Notes under the pieces: generated by a model
The model's database searches: none
What the model saw: the letters and a program-made list of their open reading frames with translations, nothing else
Told to the model about the DNA's origin: nothing
Made by a program: the position numbers and the translations under genes
NCBI RefSeq assembly: GCF_024170405.1
Contig: NZ_JALJYC010000019.1
Coordinates: 1-54,522, forward strand
Source: Neisseria perflava
Lineage (GTDB): Bacteria > Pseudomonadota > Gammaproteobacteria > Burkholderiales > Neisseriaceae
Length of the DNA: 54,522 nt
Direction: 5' to 3'
Shown here: in pieces, positions 36,529-44,952 of the stretch
Layout of the letters: every line of letters starts with the position of its first letter
Numbering within the stretch: position 1 is the first letter of the stretch

Positions 36529-36712
36529 AGCGTTTGTTTTCAGACGGCCTATCTGCCATATTTCCACCTTACGCCCTATTTCTCCCTCTGCTTCCAAACA
36601 GGCTGCACGCTCAACAGCATCGTCCGTAACATCACCCTACACCCGCGATTTATGGTAAATTAAGCGCATTATTCCTCCCTTGCGGCTGCATACATGGCCG
36701 TCTGAATTTCTT

Positions 36713-37204
36713 ATGAACCTGTTCCGTAAAACCCTGTGGGGTATTGTCGCCCTGTCTGTTGTTGCCGATTGCGGCTCGTTTTTCGCGCAATATGTGATGA
36801 AACTCGAACCCTGTGTTTTATGTATTCTGCAACGCTTGTCGGTAATGGCGGTCGGCGTGGTCGCCCTCTTGGTCGCCTGCAACCGCCAAGCCTCGAAAAC
36901 AGCGCGTACCGTCAGCGCCCTACTTATCAGCATTCCCGCCGTATATGGCTTCGGCGTAGCCGTTTACCAAATCTGGCTGCAAAGCCTGCCCGCCGGTACC
37001 GCCCCTTCCTGCGGCGCCCCGTGGACATTCCGCCTGCGCGATTGGCCGCTGTTTGAATATTGGGAATTTGTGGTACGCGGTTTCGGCAGTTGCGACGTGC
37101 CGTCTTATGTATTGGGCGTACCGCTGCCGATTTGGAGCGTTTTGTATTTCGGCTTCGTCTTGATTGTGGTCTGGACGATGTGGGTAAAAACGCGCAAACT
37201 CTGA
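36713..37204 (+). CDS. dsbB: Disulfide bond formation protein B
   Basis: Re-oxidises DsbA and passes electrons to quinone. It has 163 residues with four helices. The two periplasmic cysteine pairs are Cys34/Cys37 (EPCVLC) and Cys100/Cys127 (APSCGAP, FGSCDVP), as in E. coli DsbB. ATG 36713 follows an uptake sequence (36697-36706) by six bases, so that uptake sequence overlaps the place where a ribosome site would be expected and no good ribosome site is visible. An inserted repeat disrupts the terminator downstream. Confidence 0.95.
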   Translation: MNLFRKTLWGIVALSVVADCGSFFAQYVMKLEPCVLCILQRLSVMAVGVVALLVACNRQASKTARTVSALLISIPAVYGFGVAVYQIWLQSLPAGTAPSCGAPWTFRLRDWPLFEYWEFVVRGFGSCDVPSYVLGVPLPIWSVLYFGFVLIVVWTMWVKTRKL

Positions 37205-37223
37205 ATCCTATTCTATTGAAAAT

Positions 37224-37417
37224 GCCGTCTGAAATTTAAGAACCTGTATTCATAAGATTGATAGATGGATTTTTGTTGAATAATCATACGAATACAAGGC
37301 GGATTTTTGCGCCAATAGTGGACTATTGGCGTAAAAGTCCAACGCGGTAGGCGTGTGATTAGGCAATAAAAAGCCGCTATCAAGATTGTGAATACAGGTT
37401 CTAAGGTTTCAGACGGC
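37224..37417 (+). terminator. dsbB uptake-sequence terminator split by an insertion
   Basis: The two AT-dialect arms (37224-37233 and 37408-37417) are about 175 bases apart, whereas other pairs here have loops of a few to about 60 bases. The MITE-like repeat at 37239-37402 occupies the loop. Confidence 0.6.
37239..37402. mobile_element. MITE-like element with AGAACCTGTATTCA terminal inverted repeats
   Basis: A 164-base non-coding element. The left end reads AGAACCTGTATTCATAA and the right end reads TGAATACAGGTTCT, perfect inverted repeats of 14 bases. After one or two differences they extend to AGATTGATAG and its counterpart CTATCAAGATT. An internal hairpin (CCAATAGTGGACTATTGG) lies near 37312. 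There is no open reading frame. A solo end of the same family lies at 1437-1451 and a collapsed pair at 31134-31162. No transposase that would mobilise it is visible. Confidence 0.75.
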
Positions 37418-37478
37418 ATTTGTTTTTCCCTAAGTGGTACAATAATCAAACAAATAGTGAGAAGAAAGGATAAATACC

Positions 37479-38225
37479 ATGCTGTTAACAGATAAAGTCG
37501 CCATCATTACCGGAGCAGGCAGCGGTTTCGGCAGAGCAACAGCTGTCTTATTTGCGTAGGAAGGGGCTAAAGTTGTTGCTGTCGATTTCAATCATGAGGC
37601 CGCGCAAGAAACCGTATCCCTAATACAGCAGGCAGGTGGCAACGCCATCAGCGTGCAGGCGGACGTCGGCCAAGAAGCCGATGTAAAAAACTTTGTCACC
37701 GCTGCGGTTTCAGCTTATGGAAAAATTGATATTTTGTTCAATAACGCAGGCATTTATGCGCCGGGAAACGTAGAAGAAACCAGCCTCGACGCATGGAACC
37801 ATTCAGTAAACGTGAATATGACCGCGCTGTTTTTGGCCGGAAAATATGCCATGCCGTATTTGAAAGAAACCAAAGGCACCATGATTAATACCGCTTCGGC
37901 AGCCGGCCTTATCGGATTCCCGAATGCCGTTGCCTATGCCGCCACCAAAGGCGCGGTTATCTCGTTCACACGCGCCATGGCGGTAGATTATGCGCCGGCC
38001 GGTGTCCGAGTTAACGCCATCTGCCCCGGAACAGCCGAAACCGGCATGACCAAAGATTTGCTGACAATTCCGGAAATTTATCAGGAATTTGTCGCACCGA
38101 TTCCGATGAAGCGTTTAGGCCAACCGACCGATGTCGCCAATGCCGTATTGTTCTTAGCCAGCGCACAATCAAGCTATATTACCGGACACGCCCTGCCCGT
38201 CGATGGCGGCTGGACAATGTCTTAA
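37479..38225 (+). pseudogene. Short-chain dehydrogenase/reductase with an in-frame amber stop
   Basis: A classical SDR oxidoreductase of 248 codons. The Rossmann motif TGAGSGFG lies at residues 11-18, NNAG in the middle, and YAATKGA carries the catalytic Tyr/Lys. AAAGGATAAATACC precedes ATG 37479. Codon 27 (37557-37559) is TAG, directly after VLFA, where a charged residue (Lys, Glu or Arg) is usual. The rest, from EGAKVVAVD onward, is intact and in frame, so this is a single nonsense change. An internal start giving MQADVG (37653) would lack the nucleotide-binding site. It could be a recent pseudogene, a suppressed codon, or an assembly error. Confidence 0.85.
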
Positions 38226-38249
38226 TATCCTTTTTTATTCAAATATATA

Positions 38250-38286
38250 ACCAAGGCCGTCTGAAATTTTTTCAGACGGCCTTGGT
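38250..38286. terminator. Bidirectional uptake-sequence terminator
   Basis: CCAAGGCCGTCTGAAA-TTT-TTTCAGACGGCCTTGG (cores 38256-38265, 38271-38280) between two convergent genes. Confidence 0.85.
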
Positions 38287-38781
38287 TTATTTCCGCTGCC
38301 AAATGGCTTTATCGTTGTTCGTCATATTGTCAGGGCAGGCGATTACGGTAGCGCGTGGGAATAGCAAACCCTCAAAAAACGAATATCGCTGCCTTAGCTG
38401 CTGATCGTCCGCCACCCGCCAATTTTTTGCAAACGGCACTTTTTTGCCCTGATAAGACACCGCCACATGCGGCCTGCGGTTGGGATGAAATTTGAACAAA
38501 CCCCATTTATGAGCCAGCAAATAAAAAGCCTGTCCGCTTGCCAATTCAGCAGTCATGACTCTTTCCCTGCCGACAGTTTCCCAGCCTTTGCCGTTTTCAC
38601 GCGGGCGAATCATGCTCCACCGCATTTTGCGCGATTGTTTGACCTTCAGGCTGACCTCATGTTGGCAGCGGTTGAGCACCATAAACACTTCCGGCGGCGG
38701 TGGCGACATTGCGTGCGCGACATCGGCGCAAACGGCGGCAGCCAACACCAGCGCCAAGGGCAAATAGCGGATTGGCTTCAT
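38287..38781 (-). CDS. Hypothetical exported protein, 164 residues
   Basis: Not a family I recognise. A signal peptide (residues 1 to about 24, ending AHA) precedes a basic mature domain (many Lys/Arg, several Trp) with two cysteines, CQHE near residue 39 and ACPDN near 149, that could form a disulfide. MSPPPPEV begins the mature part. No ribosome site stands out near 38781. It is convergent with the SDR gene and downstream of yebC on the same strand. Probably periplasmic. Confidence 0.7.
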   Translation of the reverse strand: MKPIRYLPLALVLAAAVCADVAHAMSPPPPEVFMVLNRCQHEVSLKVKQSRKMRWSMIRPRENGKGWETVGRERVMTAELASGQAFYLLAHKWGLFKFHPNRRPHVAVSYQGKKVPFAKNWRVADDQQLRQRYSFFEGLLFPRATVIACPDNMTNNDKAIWQRK

Positions 38782-38836
38782 TTTCCCATCCTTGCAAATA
38801 AAAACAGGCCGGAACCTATCCGGCCTGTTTTATCCA

Positions 38837-39568
38837 TTACTCGTCAAAATTCAATACGGCGGAGGTGTAAACATCCTGCACGTCGTCCAAATCTTCCAAA
38901 GCGTCAATCAGCTTCTGCATTTTTACCGCGTCTTCGCCGCTCAATTCGGCTTCGTTTTGCGCACGCATGGTCACTTCGCCGTCCACCGCTTTGTAACCGG
39001 CTTCTTCCAGCGCCGCTTTTACCGTACTCCAATCATTCGGTGCGGTAATCACTTCAATCGAACCGTCATCGTTGTTGACCACGTCTTCCGCACCGGCTTC
39101 CAGCGCCGCTTCCATCAGCGCGTCTTCATCCACGCCCGGCTCGAATACCAAATAGCCTTGGTGTACGAAGTTAAATACCACGCAACCGTCGGTACCCAAA
39201 TTGCCGCCGTTTTTAGTGAAAGCATGGCGCACATCGGCCACGGTACGGGTTTTGTTGTCGGTCAGGCAGTCCACCATCAAAGCCGCGCCGCCGATACCGT
39301 AGCCTTCGTAACGCAGCTCGACATATTCCACACCTTCCAAATTACCCGTACCTTTGTCGATGGCACGCTGCACGTTGTCTTTGGGCATATTGTTTTCCGC
39401 CGCTTTTTCCAAAGCCAGACGCAGGCGCGGGTTAGCGCCGGCATCGCCGCCGCCGATACGGGCGGCTACGGTGATTTCTTTAATCAGCTTGGTAAAAATT
39501 TTGCCGCGTTTGGCATCTTGTCGCGCTTTTTTATGTTGGATATTCGCCCACTTGCTATGGCCGGCCAT
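38837..39568 (-). CDS. yebC: YebC/PmpR-family protein
   Basis: A DUF28 protein of 243 residues, starting MAGHSKWANIQHKKARQDAKRG, which is nearly invariant in the family. YebC-type proteins were described as DNA-binding regulators. More recently some members have been linked to relieving ribosome stalling at proline runs; which role applies here cannot be told from sequence. It has an acidic C-terminus. It is divergent from the alanine symporter gene. Confidence 0.94.
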   Translation of the reverse strand: MAGHSKWANIQHKKARQDAKRGKIFTKLIKEITVAARIGGGDAGANPRLRLALEKAAENNMPKDNVQRAIDKGTGNLEGVEYVELRYEGYGIGGAALMVDCLTDNKTRTVADVRHAFTKNGGNLGTDGCVVFNFVHQGYLVFEPGVDEDALMEAALEAGAEDVVNNDDGSIEVITAPNDWSTVKAALEEAGYKAVDGEVTMRAQNEAELSGEDAVKMQKLIDALEDLDDVQDVYTSAVLNFDE

Positions 39569-39923
39569 GTTGATTCCTTTCGGTTTTTCCTTCCTCGAAA
39601 CGGAAGGGTCGGTTAATTTTTAAGTCGGTCATTTTAGCATAAGTTTGTAGTGCGCCAAAATATTCAGACGGCCTATACCTGCTCTGCTCACGAGGCCGTC
39701 TGAAAAACATGTATTTGTTAAACTTTGTTTTTTTAAACTAATTTATGTATTTTCATCAGGAAAGGTTTCCAGTATGATGGTGGGAATATTTCTTATTTAA
39801 CGGAAATATCGGTTTCCGCCCAACAGCCGGTTGCTGCGGTCTGCTCACTGCGTCGGCCATGCTGCGGGCGGTGTGGCGGCGCATCCGCCGCCTGTTATCC
39901 ATCTTTATTTTGAGGTGTTTATT
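39569..39923. other. Intergenic region between yebC and the alanine symporter gene
   Basis: No gene is seen. It contains an uptake-sequence pair (cores 39663-39672 and 39695-39704, 22-base spacer) and an AT-rich stretch at 39705-39810 that should carry the promoter of the symporter gene. GAGGTGTTTATT before 39924 is the ribosome site. Confidence 0.6.
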
Positions 39924-41348
39924 ATGGAAGCCACTTTGTCTGCGCTGGTGGGCGCGGTCAACCTGATTTTATGGGACTATCTGCTGATTTACGCATTAAT
40001 CGGTATCGGTCTTTTTTTCACGCTGTATCTGGGTGCGCCGCAGATTACCAAGCTGGGCACGGGTTTCAAATCCGTGTTCGGCGGGCTGTTTGCCAAGAAA
40101 AAAGACGGCCAACGCGACGATAAGTCCCTGTCGCAATTCCAAGCTCTGGCCGTTGCCATTTCCGCCCAAATCGGCACGGGTAACGTCGCCGGTGTCGCCA
40201 CAGCCATTACCGCCGGCGGGCCGGGCGCGATTTTTTGGATGTGGCTCTCCGCCATTTTGGGCATGTCCACGATTTTTGCCGAAGCGGTGTTGGCGCAAAA
40301 ATACCGCGTGGTCAGCCACGGTAAATACATCGGCGGCCCGGCGTTTTACATCACCCACGGCCTGACGCCGAAAATCGGCAAGGGCGCGGCACGCTTCCTG
40401 TCCGGCTTTTTCTCCATTGCCATCATCATCGCGCTGGGCTTTATCGGCAACGCCACGCAAGCCAACTCCATCGCTTCAGCAGTAACCATCGCATTTGATA
40501 TTCCCGCTTTGGCGGTAGGCATTGCCTTGGCCGTATTGACCGGCCTGATTGTCATCGGCGGCGTCAACCGCATTGCCAATTTTACGCAATTTATCGTGCC
40601 GTTTATGGCGGTATTGTATATTTTGTGCGCCGTGGTGATTTTGTTCCAATATTCGCAAAACATCGTGCCGATGATTGACCACATCTTTACCGCTGCCTTC
40701 AATCCTGAAGCGGTATTAGGCGGCGCGGCCGGTATCGGTATGCGCGAAGCGGTACGCTACGGCGTGGCGCGTGGCCTGTTTTCCAACGAAGCCGGTATGG
40801 GTTCGACCCCTCATGCGCATGCCACTGCCAACGTCAAACATCCGGTATTGCAAGGCATGGCCGCCTTTATCGGCGTGTTTATCGACACGCTGCTGGTCTG
40901 CACCGCCACCGCGCTGATTATCCTGCTGACCGGCGCCGACGGTCTCGGCTTAAACGGTGCCGCCGTGACCCAACAGGCTTTTACCATGGCTTTCCCCGGT
41001 TTCGGTTCGCAGCTTTTGGCCATCTGTCTGACCTTCTTCGCCTTTACCACCATCATCGGCTGGTATTACTTCGGCGAATCCAACATCCATTTCCTGTTTC
41101 ACGGCAAACACATGAAACTCTACCGCGCCTTGGTATTGGTGGCGATTGTCTTGGGTACGCTGGGTAAAGTGGATTTGGTGTGGAGCCTCTCTGACATGTT
41201 CAACGGCTTTATGGTAATTCCCAACTTAATCGCCCTCTTCCTGCTGCGCAAGGAAATTCGCGGCATTTACGACGATTATCTGGCGCAAACCAAAGCCGGC
41301 AAAGAATTGTCTTACCAATATGAGTATCACGAATACCACGAGCAATAA
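39924..41348 (+). CDS. Sodium:alanine symporter (AGCS family)
   Basis: A 474-residue transporter with about 11 helices. AGCS signatures are QIGTGNVAGVATAITAGGPG (about 85-105), GGVNRIANFTQFIVPFMA and NEAGMGSTPHAHATANVKHP. It takes up alanine and/or glycine with Na+. ATG 39924 was chosen on the ribosome site and family start; the frame to 39831 is not supported. With several Na+/H+ exchangers in the window it would use the sodium gradient they maintain. If it carries glycine it also feeds the Gcv system. Confidence 0.93.
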   Translation: MEATLSALVGAVNLILWDYLLIYALIGIGLFFTLYLGAPQITKLGTGFKSVFGGLFAKKKDGQRDDKSLSQFQALAVAISAQIGTGNVAGVATAITAGGPGAIFWMWLSAILGMSTIFAEAVLAQKYRVVSHGKYIGGPAFYITHGLTPKIGKGAARFLSGFFSIAIIIALGFIGNATQANSIASAVTIAFDIPALAVGIALAVLTGLIVIGGVNRIANFTQFIVPFMAVLYILCAVVILFQYSQNIVPMIDHIFTAAFNPEAVLGGAAGIGMREAVRYGVARGLFSNEAGMGSTPHAHATANVKHPVLQGMAAFIGVFIDTLLVCTATALIILLTGADGLGLNGAAVTQQAFTMAFPGFGSQLLAICLTFFAFTTIIGWYYFGESNIHFLFHGKHMKLYRALVLVAIVLGTLGKVDLVWSLSDMFNGFMVIPNLIALFLLRKEIRGIYDDYLAQTKAGKELSYQYEYHEYHEQ

Positions 41349-41359
41349 TCTACCCGCAT

Positions 41360-41398
41360 AAAAAAGGCCGTCTGAAATTTTTCAGACGGCCTTTTGAA
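41360..41398. terminator. Bidirectional uptake-sequence terminator
   Basis: AAAAAGGCCGTCTGAAA-TTT-TTCAGACGGCCTTTT (cores 41367-41376, 41381-41390), between the convergent symporter and hemolysin III-like genes. Confidence 0.88.
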
Positions 41399-41415
41399 TA
41401 TCGGCGGTATTGCGT

Positions 41416-42042
41416 TTAAAACACATAAAAATAAATACAAATAAACTGCGCCAAACTGCCGCCCAACACAAACAAATGCCAAATGCCGTGTCCATGCTTG
41501 ATTTTGGTATCGTTCACAAACCAATAAATCCCCGCGCTGTACAACACACCGCCCAGCGCCAGCCAAAACAGCCCCGCGCCCAACAACACTTTGGCCAGCG
41601 GATACATCGCCACCAAAATCAACCAACCCATCACCACATAAATCACTAGCGACAATATGCGCTTTTCGCTTTTCAGGCCGATGGTCAGCTCCTGAATAAT
41701 CCCAAACAGCGCCAAACCCCACGACACACCGAATAATGACCAACCCCAGCCGCCGTGCAGCGTGACCAGCGTAAACGGCGTATAGCTGCCCGCAATCAAA
41801 AGGTAAATCATGCAGTGATCCACTTTTTGCAGCACCGCTTTGGCTTTGGTATAGGGAATGCTGTGGTACAGCGTCGAACCGAAATAGAGTAAAAACAGAC
41901 TGATACCGTAAGTAATCGCCGCCGCCAGCTTGTAGCCGTCGCCCTGTGACACCGCTTTGACAATCAGCAGCACCATCCCAGCCACCGCCAGCAGTGCGCC
42001 GACCAAATGGCTGTATGCGTTAAACCGTTCGCCTTGATACAT
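41416..42042 (-). CDS. trhA: Hemolysin III / TrhA-type membrane protein
   Basis: A 208-residue seven-helix membrane protein of the PAQR-like hemolysin III family. The N-terminus (GERFNAYSHLVGALLAVAG), STLYHSIP, VDHCMIYLLIAGSYTPF and the C-terminal GHGIWHLFVLGG carry the conserved Ser/His/Asp residues of the putative metal site. Homologues adjust membrane fluidity in E. coli and some lyse red cells when over-expressed; neither is shown here. An uptake sequence (42102-42111) lies upstream, and the ribosome site is weak. Confidence 0.9.
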   Translation of the reverse strand: MYQGERFNAYSHLVGALLAVAGMVLLIVKAVSQGDGYKLAAAITYGISLFLLYFGSTLYHSIPYTKAKAVLQKVDHCMIYLLIAGSYTPFTLVTLHGGWGWSLFGVSWGLALFGIIQELTIGLKSEKRILSLVIYVVMGWLILVAMYPLAKVLLGAGLFWLALGGVLYSAGIYWFVNDTKIKHGHGIWHLFVLGGSLAQFICIYFYVF

Positions 42043-42188
42043 TGAGATTCATTCTTATTGACACGACAGGCTTAAGTGTACGCGTAAGCCCTTACAAATA
42101 GGCCGTCTGAAAGATAAAGATAGGTTAAGGGGGCATAGCCGAGCCGTTTAAAGCCCGCCCTGAGCCGAATCGCCTCTAAACCAATATG

Positions 42189-42226
42189 CAAAAAAGCGCT
42201 TCTGCAAAACAGAAGCGCTTTTTAAA
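42189..42226 (-). terminator. Terminator of the tRNA operon
   Basis: AAAGCGCTTCTG-TTTTG-CAGAAGCGCTTT followed by TTTGC on the minus strand, directly after tRNA-Glu. No uptake sequence is involved. Confidence 0.9.
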
Positions 42227-42229
42227 ATC

Positions 42230-42304
42230 TGGCACGCCCACGGGGAATCGAACCCCGGTTACCGCCGTGAAAGGGCGATGTCCTAACCGCTAGACGATGG
42301 GCGC
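42230..42304 (-). tRNA. tRNA-Glu (anticodon TTC)
   Basis: On the minus strand it starts GCGCCCATCGTCTAGCGG, has the loop CTTTCAC with anticodon TTC, a T-arm with GGTTCGATTCC, and an encoded CCA end (75 bases). The 7-base acceptor stem pairs with one G-U. It is second in the operon after tRNA-Arg. Its charged product is the substrate of HemA. Confidence 0.96.
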
Positions 42305-42316
42305 GGAAATTCTTGA

Positions 42317-42393
42317 TGGCGCACCCGGAGCGATTCGAACGCCCGACCCTCTGGTTCGTAGCCAGATACTCTATCCAACTGAGCTACGGGTGC
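42317..42393 (-). tRNA. tRNA-Arg (anticodon ACG)
   Basis: On the minus strand it starts GCACCCGTAGCTCAGTTGG, has the anticodon loop CTACGAA (ACG, probably modified to ICG), a T-arm with CGTTCGAATC, and an encoded CCA end (77 bases). It is separated from tRNA-Glu by 12 bases. Confidence 0.96.
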
Positions 42394-42411
42394 ACTGCAA
42401 GAAAGATTTGG

Positions 42412-42440
42412 ATTATAGAGATACACTAAAATCCTGTCAA
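42412..42440 (-). promoter_or_regulatory. Consensus sigma-70 promoter of the tRNA operon
   Basis: On the minus strand a perfect TTGACA (42440-42435), 17 bases, and a perfect TATAAT (42417-42412). This is the only fully consensus promoter I found in the window, as expected for a stable RNA operon. Confidence 0.92.
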
Positions 42441-42511
42441 GCACCATACTGGAAAAAACTTCAAAAAAGTGTAGAATGCGCGATTGTTTGTTGAATTTAC
42501 AGGAAAAGAAA

Positions 42512-43903
42512 ATGGCGCACGCTTCGCGTTGGCCGCAACTGGCCGCCGCCTTCGCCCGTTTGGGGCTGCCCGTGGCGGTGGTGGATTTGGAATCCACCGG
42601 CGGCAATTTTTATCAGGACAGAATTACCGAAGTGGCCGTATTGCGTTTTGAGCGCGGCGCGGTCAAGCGCTACGAATGGCTGGTCAATCCCGAGCAGCCG
42701 ATTTCGCCCTTTATCGAAAACCTCACCGGCATCAGCAACGCAATGGTGGCCGACGCGCCAACCTTCGCCCAAATCGCGCCCGACCTGCTGCCGCTGTTGC
42801 GCGGCGCTTTGGTGGTCGCGCACAACAGCCGTTTCGACTACACCTTTTTGCGCCACGAATTCGGCCGAGCCGGGCTGGATTTCGCCACGCCCGCGTTGTG
42901 CAGCGTACAGCTTTCACGCCGCCTGTATCCTCAGTTTTACAAACACAATCTCGACAGCATTATCGAGCGTTTCCATATCCAAGTGGAACACCGTCACCGC
43001 GCCATGACCGACGTCTTGGCTTTGAGCGATTTTCTGGAACACAGCCTGAGCGACAAAGACGCGCAGGAATGGGATAACCAGTGCCGCAGCCTGATGAACC
43101 CGAAAATGCTGCCGACTTGGTTACCCGAGGTGCTGGCGCAGCAGCTCTACGCCCTGCCCGACCGCCACGGCGTATTGGTTTGGCTGGATAAATTCGGCCA
43201 AGCGCAAGCCGTTACCGCGCACGAGCGCGCCTATCAAGAAACCGCCGCCCTGCTGCACGGTAAAAAAGTGCTGCATTATGCGCAAAGCGCCGCCGCCGTG
43301 CGCTTCCTCCCCGCTGTCGGCAGCTTGCACGCCTTATGGCTCAAGGCGCAGACCATACAGGAATACCATATTATGCCGTCTGAAAGCCTGCGCACCTTTA
43401 CCACCGTCCACTTTGCCGCCGACGAACACGGCGCATTGCAGGCGCGGATTGTGCCGCTGAAAAACGGTAGCCGCAACCAGCGTCCCTACGGTTTCTTTTT
43501 GCATAAAAAAGCCGCCAAACGCGCATTGGCGGCGTGGGCGCAGGAATACGGCCTGTGCCCGGATTCGCTGAACATCCTGCCCGACACCCACGCCAAAGGC
43601 GTGCCCTGCCCCGTGCACGCCGTCGGCAAATGCAGCGGCGCGTGCCAAAATTCAGACGGCATCTCACGGCAAAACGAACGCGTCCGCCAACTCGCCCCGC
43701 TGCTACCCGTCTCCGACTGGGGGCGTGCGCACGAAATTGAAATCACCGAAACCGACCCGCTCACCGGCCACAGCATGACCTTTTACTGCGCCGGCGGCGC
43801 ACTGGTGCTGCCCGACGGCCGCTGGTATTTCGACGACACCCTGCTCGCGCTGTTGAAAGGCAAGTTTAAGCAGGGTAAGGAAGCAGTACGGATTATCGCT
43901 TGA
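42512..43903 (+). CDS. DnaQ-like 3'-5' exonuclease with a degenerate GIY-YIG/UvrC-like region
   Basis: A 463-residue protein. Residues 20-190 form a DEDD exonuclease: DLEST (Asp25, Glu27), a middle motif around HNSRFDYTFLRHE and HRHRAMTDVLAL near 165-176. The C-terminal half resembles the GIY-YIG plus cysteine segment of Cho/UvrC-type fusions (KCSGACQN; PYGFFLHKKAAKRAL). However, the GIY-YIG start reads HGVLVWLDKFG and the second YVG-like motif is not evident, so nuclease activity there is doubtful. ATG 42512 follows AGGAAAAGAAA. Two uptake sequences are in frame (43375 encoding MPSES, 43651 encoding NSDGI). Confidence 0.85.
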   Translation: MAHASRWPQLAAAFARLGLPVAVVDLESTGGNFYQDRITEVAVLRFERGAVKRYEWLVNPEQPISPFIENLTGISNAMVADAPTFAQIAPDLLPLLRGALVVAHNSRFDYTFLRHEFGRAGLDFATPALCSVQLSRRLYPQFYKHNLDSIIERFHIQVEHRHRAMTDVLALSDFLEHSLSDKDAQEWDNQCRSLMNPKMLPTWLPEVLAQQLYALPDRHGVLVWLDKFGQAQAVTAHERAYQETAALLHGKKVLHYAQSAAAVRFLPAVGSLHALWLKAQTIQEYHIMPSESLRTFTTVHFAADEHGALQARIVPLKNGSRNQRPYGFFLHKKAAKRALAAWAQEYGLCPDSLNILPDTHAKGVPCPVHAVGKCSGACQNSDGISRQNERVRQLAPLLPVSDWGRAHEIEITETDPLTGHSMTFYCAGGALVLPDGRWYFDDTLLALLKGKFKQGKEAVRIIA

Positions 43904-43951
43904 TTTTCAGACGGCCTTAAGGCTGTTTAAATTAAGGCCGTCTGAAAACAG
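43903..43951 (+). terminator. Uptake-sequence pair after the exonuclease gene
   Basis: ATTTTCAGACGGCCTTAA and TTAAGGCCGTCTGAAAAC (cores 43906-43915, 43937-43946) directly overlap the stop codon region. Confidence 0.75.
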
Positions 43952-44086
43952 AATCTATAAAGGATTATCACGGCTCATCCGTTTGTTTTCCCGCTCCGAC
44001 ATCATTATGCAAAAATGTTGATAGCATAAAATTACCGCCTACGCCATGCATATGCAAAATACCGCCCTGCAAGCGTTTTCCCATAT

Positions 44087-44123
44087 ACAAAGGCCGTCTG
44101 AAAAATTTTCAGACGGCCTTTTA
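44087..44123 (-). terminator. Uptake-sequence terminator of grxB
   Basis: AAAGGCCGTCTGAAAA-ATTTTCAGACGGCCTTTT (cores 44093-44102, 44108-44117). Between 43951 and 44087 I see no gene. Confidence 0.85.
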
Positions 44124-44139
44124 TCAATCCGGAAAGCGG

Positions 44140-44790
44140 TTACAACGCACGGTCAAAATACAGATTCACACCGCTCGCTTCGCTCATGCGCAGCAGGTAA
44201 TCCATAATGTTTTGCGGCCACTCGATACCGCGCACCGAAGTCAGGTTGCGCAGCAGCGGGAACAGCAAAATATCTTCCATCGCAGCCTCGCCGTTCACGC
44301 CCGCACCTTCTGCGGAAACCAGTGGCAGCAAATCGGCTAAATCAGCATTCATCCGCGCCAGATATTGCGCGGTTTTGTTCAGATTAGTTTCAAAGCTGCC
44401 GATGGTTTTCTCTTTTTTGTCTTGGAAATATTTAACGGCTTCCGCAGTGGCAAATTCGGGCAGGCCGAGTTTGACGGCACGCGGCTGAATCAGCTTGCCG
44501 CTGTATTCGTTGACCTTATCCAACCAAGCCTGCAATTCAAGTCGGACATCTTCTTTCAGACGGCCTTTGCCGGCTTTTTCGTCGATATAGCGCACGATGT
44601 CGAGGCTCTCGCCCATAAACGAGCCGTCTTCTTTTTCCAGAATCGGCACTTGTTTGGCGCCAATCATTTTAATCGGCGTTGCTTCGTCGTCATTAGCCAA
44701 AATCACGGTTTCCAACGGCACGCCGCGCAAGCCGAAAATCATGCGCGCACGCACGCAAAACGGGCAATGGTCGTAAATATACAGTTTCAT
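44140..44790 (-). CDS. grxB: Glutaredoxin 2
   Basis: A 216-residue GST-fold glutaredoxin. The active site is CPFC (Cys9, Cys12) in MKLYIYDHCPFCVRARM, followed by a thioredoxin-like half and an all-helical C-terminal half. It reduces protein and glutathione mixed disulfides. An in-frame uptake sequence (44556-44565) encodes GRLK at about residues 76-79 in the linker between the two domains, where insertion would be tolerated. It is divergent from relA. Confidence 0.94.
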   Translation of the reverse strand: MKLYIYDHCPFCVRARMIFGLRGVPLETVILANDDEATPIKMIGAKQVPILEKEDGSFMGESLDIVRYIDEKAGKGRLKEDVRLELQAWLDKVNEYSGKLIQPRAVKLGLPEFATAEAVKYFQDKKEKTIGSFETNLNKTAQYLARMNADLADLLPLVSAEGAGVNGEAAMEDILLFPLLRNLTSVRGIEWPQNIMDYLLRMSEASGVNLYFDRAL

Positions 44791-44952
44791 GTTTCGCTCC
44801 TAAAAATGCTATTTTACCTGATTCTCGCAGGCCGTCTGAAAATGCGGCCAATGCTTTGCAATATATTAACAATCTATGTAATAGTTATTCTTTAAAAACG
44901 GCAAACCCTGTTACAATATGCCTTTTCTCCCCTGCTCACGAGAAAGATCCGT

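Noticed and set aside
37239..37402. Correia repeat (CREE/NEMIS)
   Set aside because: The length is similar, but the termini read AGAACCTGTATTCA and not the TATAGTGGATTAA-type ends of Correia elements, so I treat it as a different family.
38430..38445. Further Pasteurellaceae USS (ACGGCACTTTTTT) inside the exported-protein gene
   Set aside because: It differs from ACCGCACTT in the core and lies in coding sequence without the spaced AT tracts. Chance resemblance.
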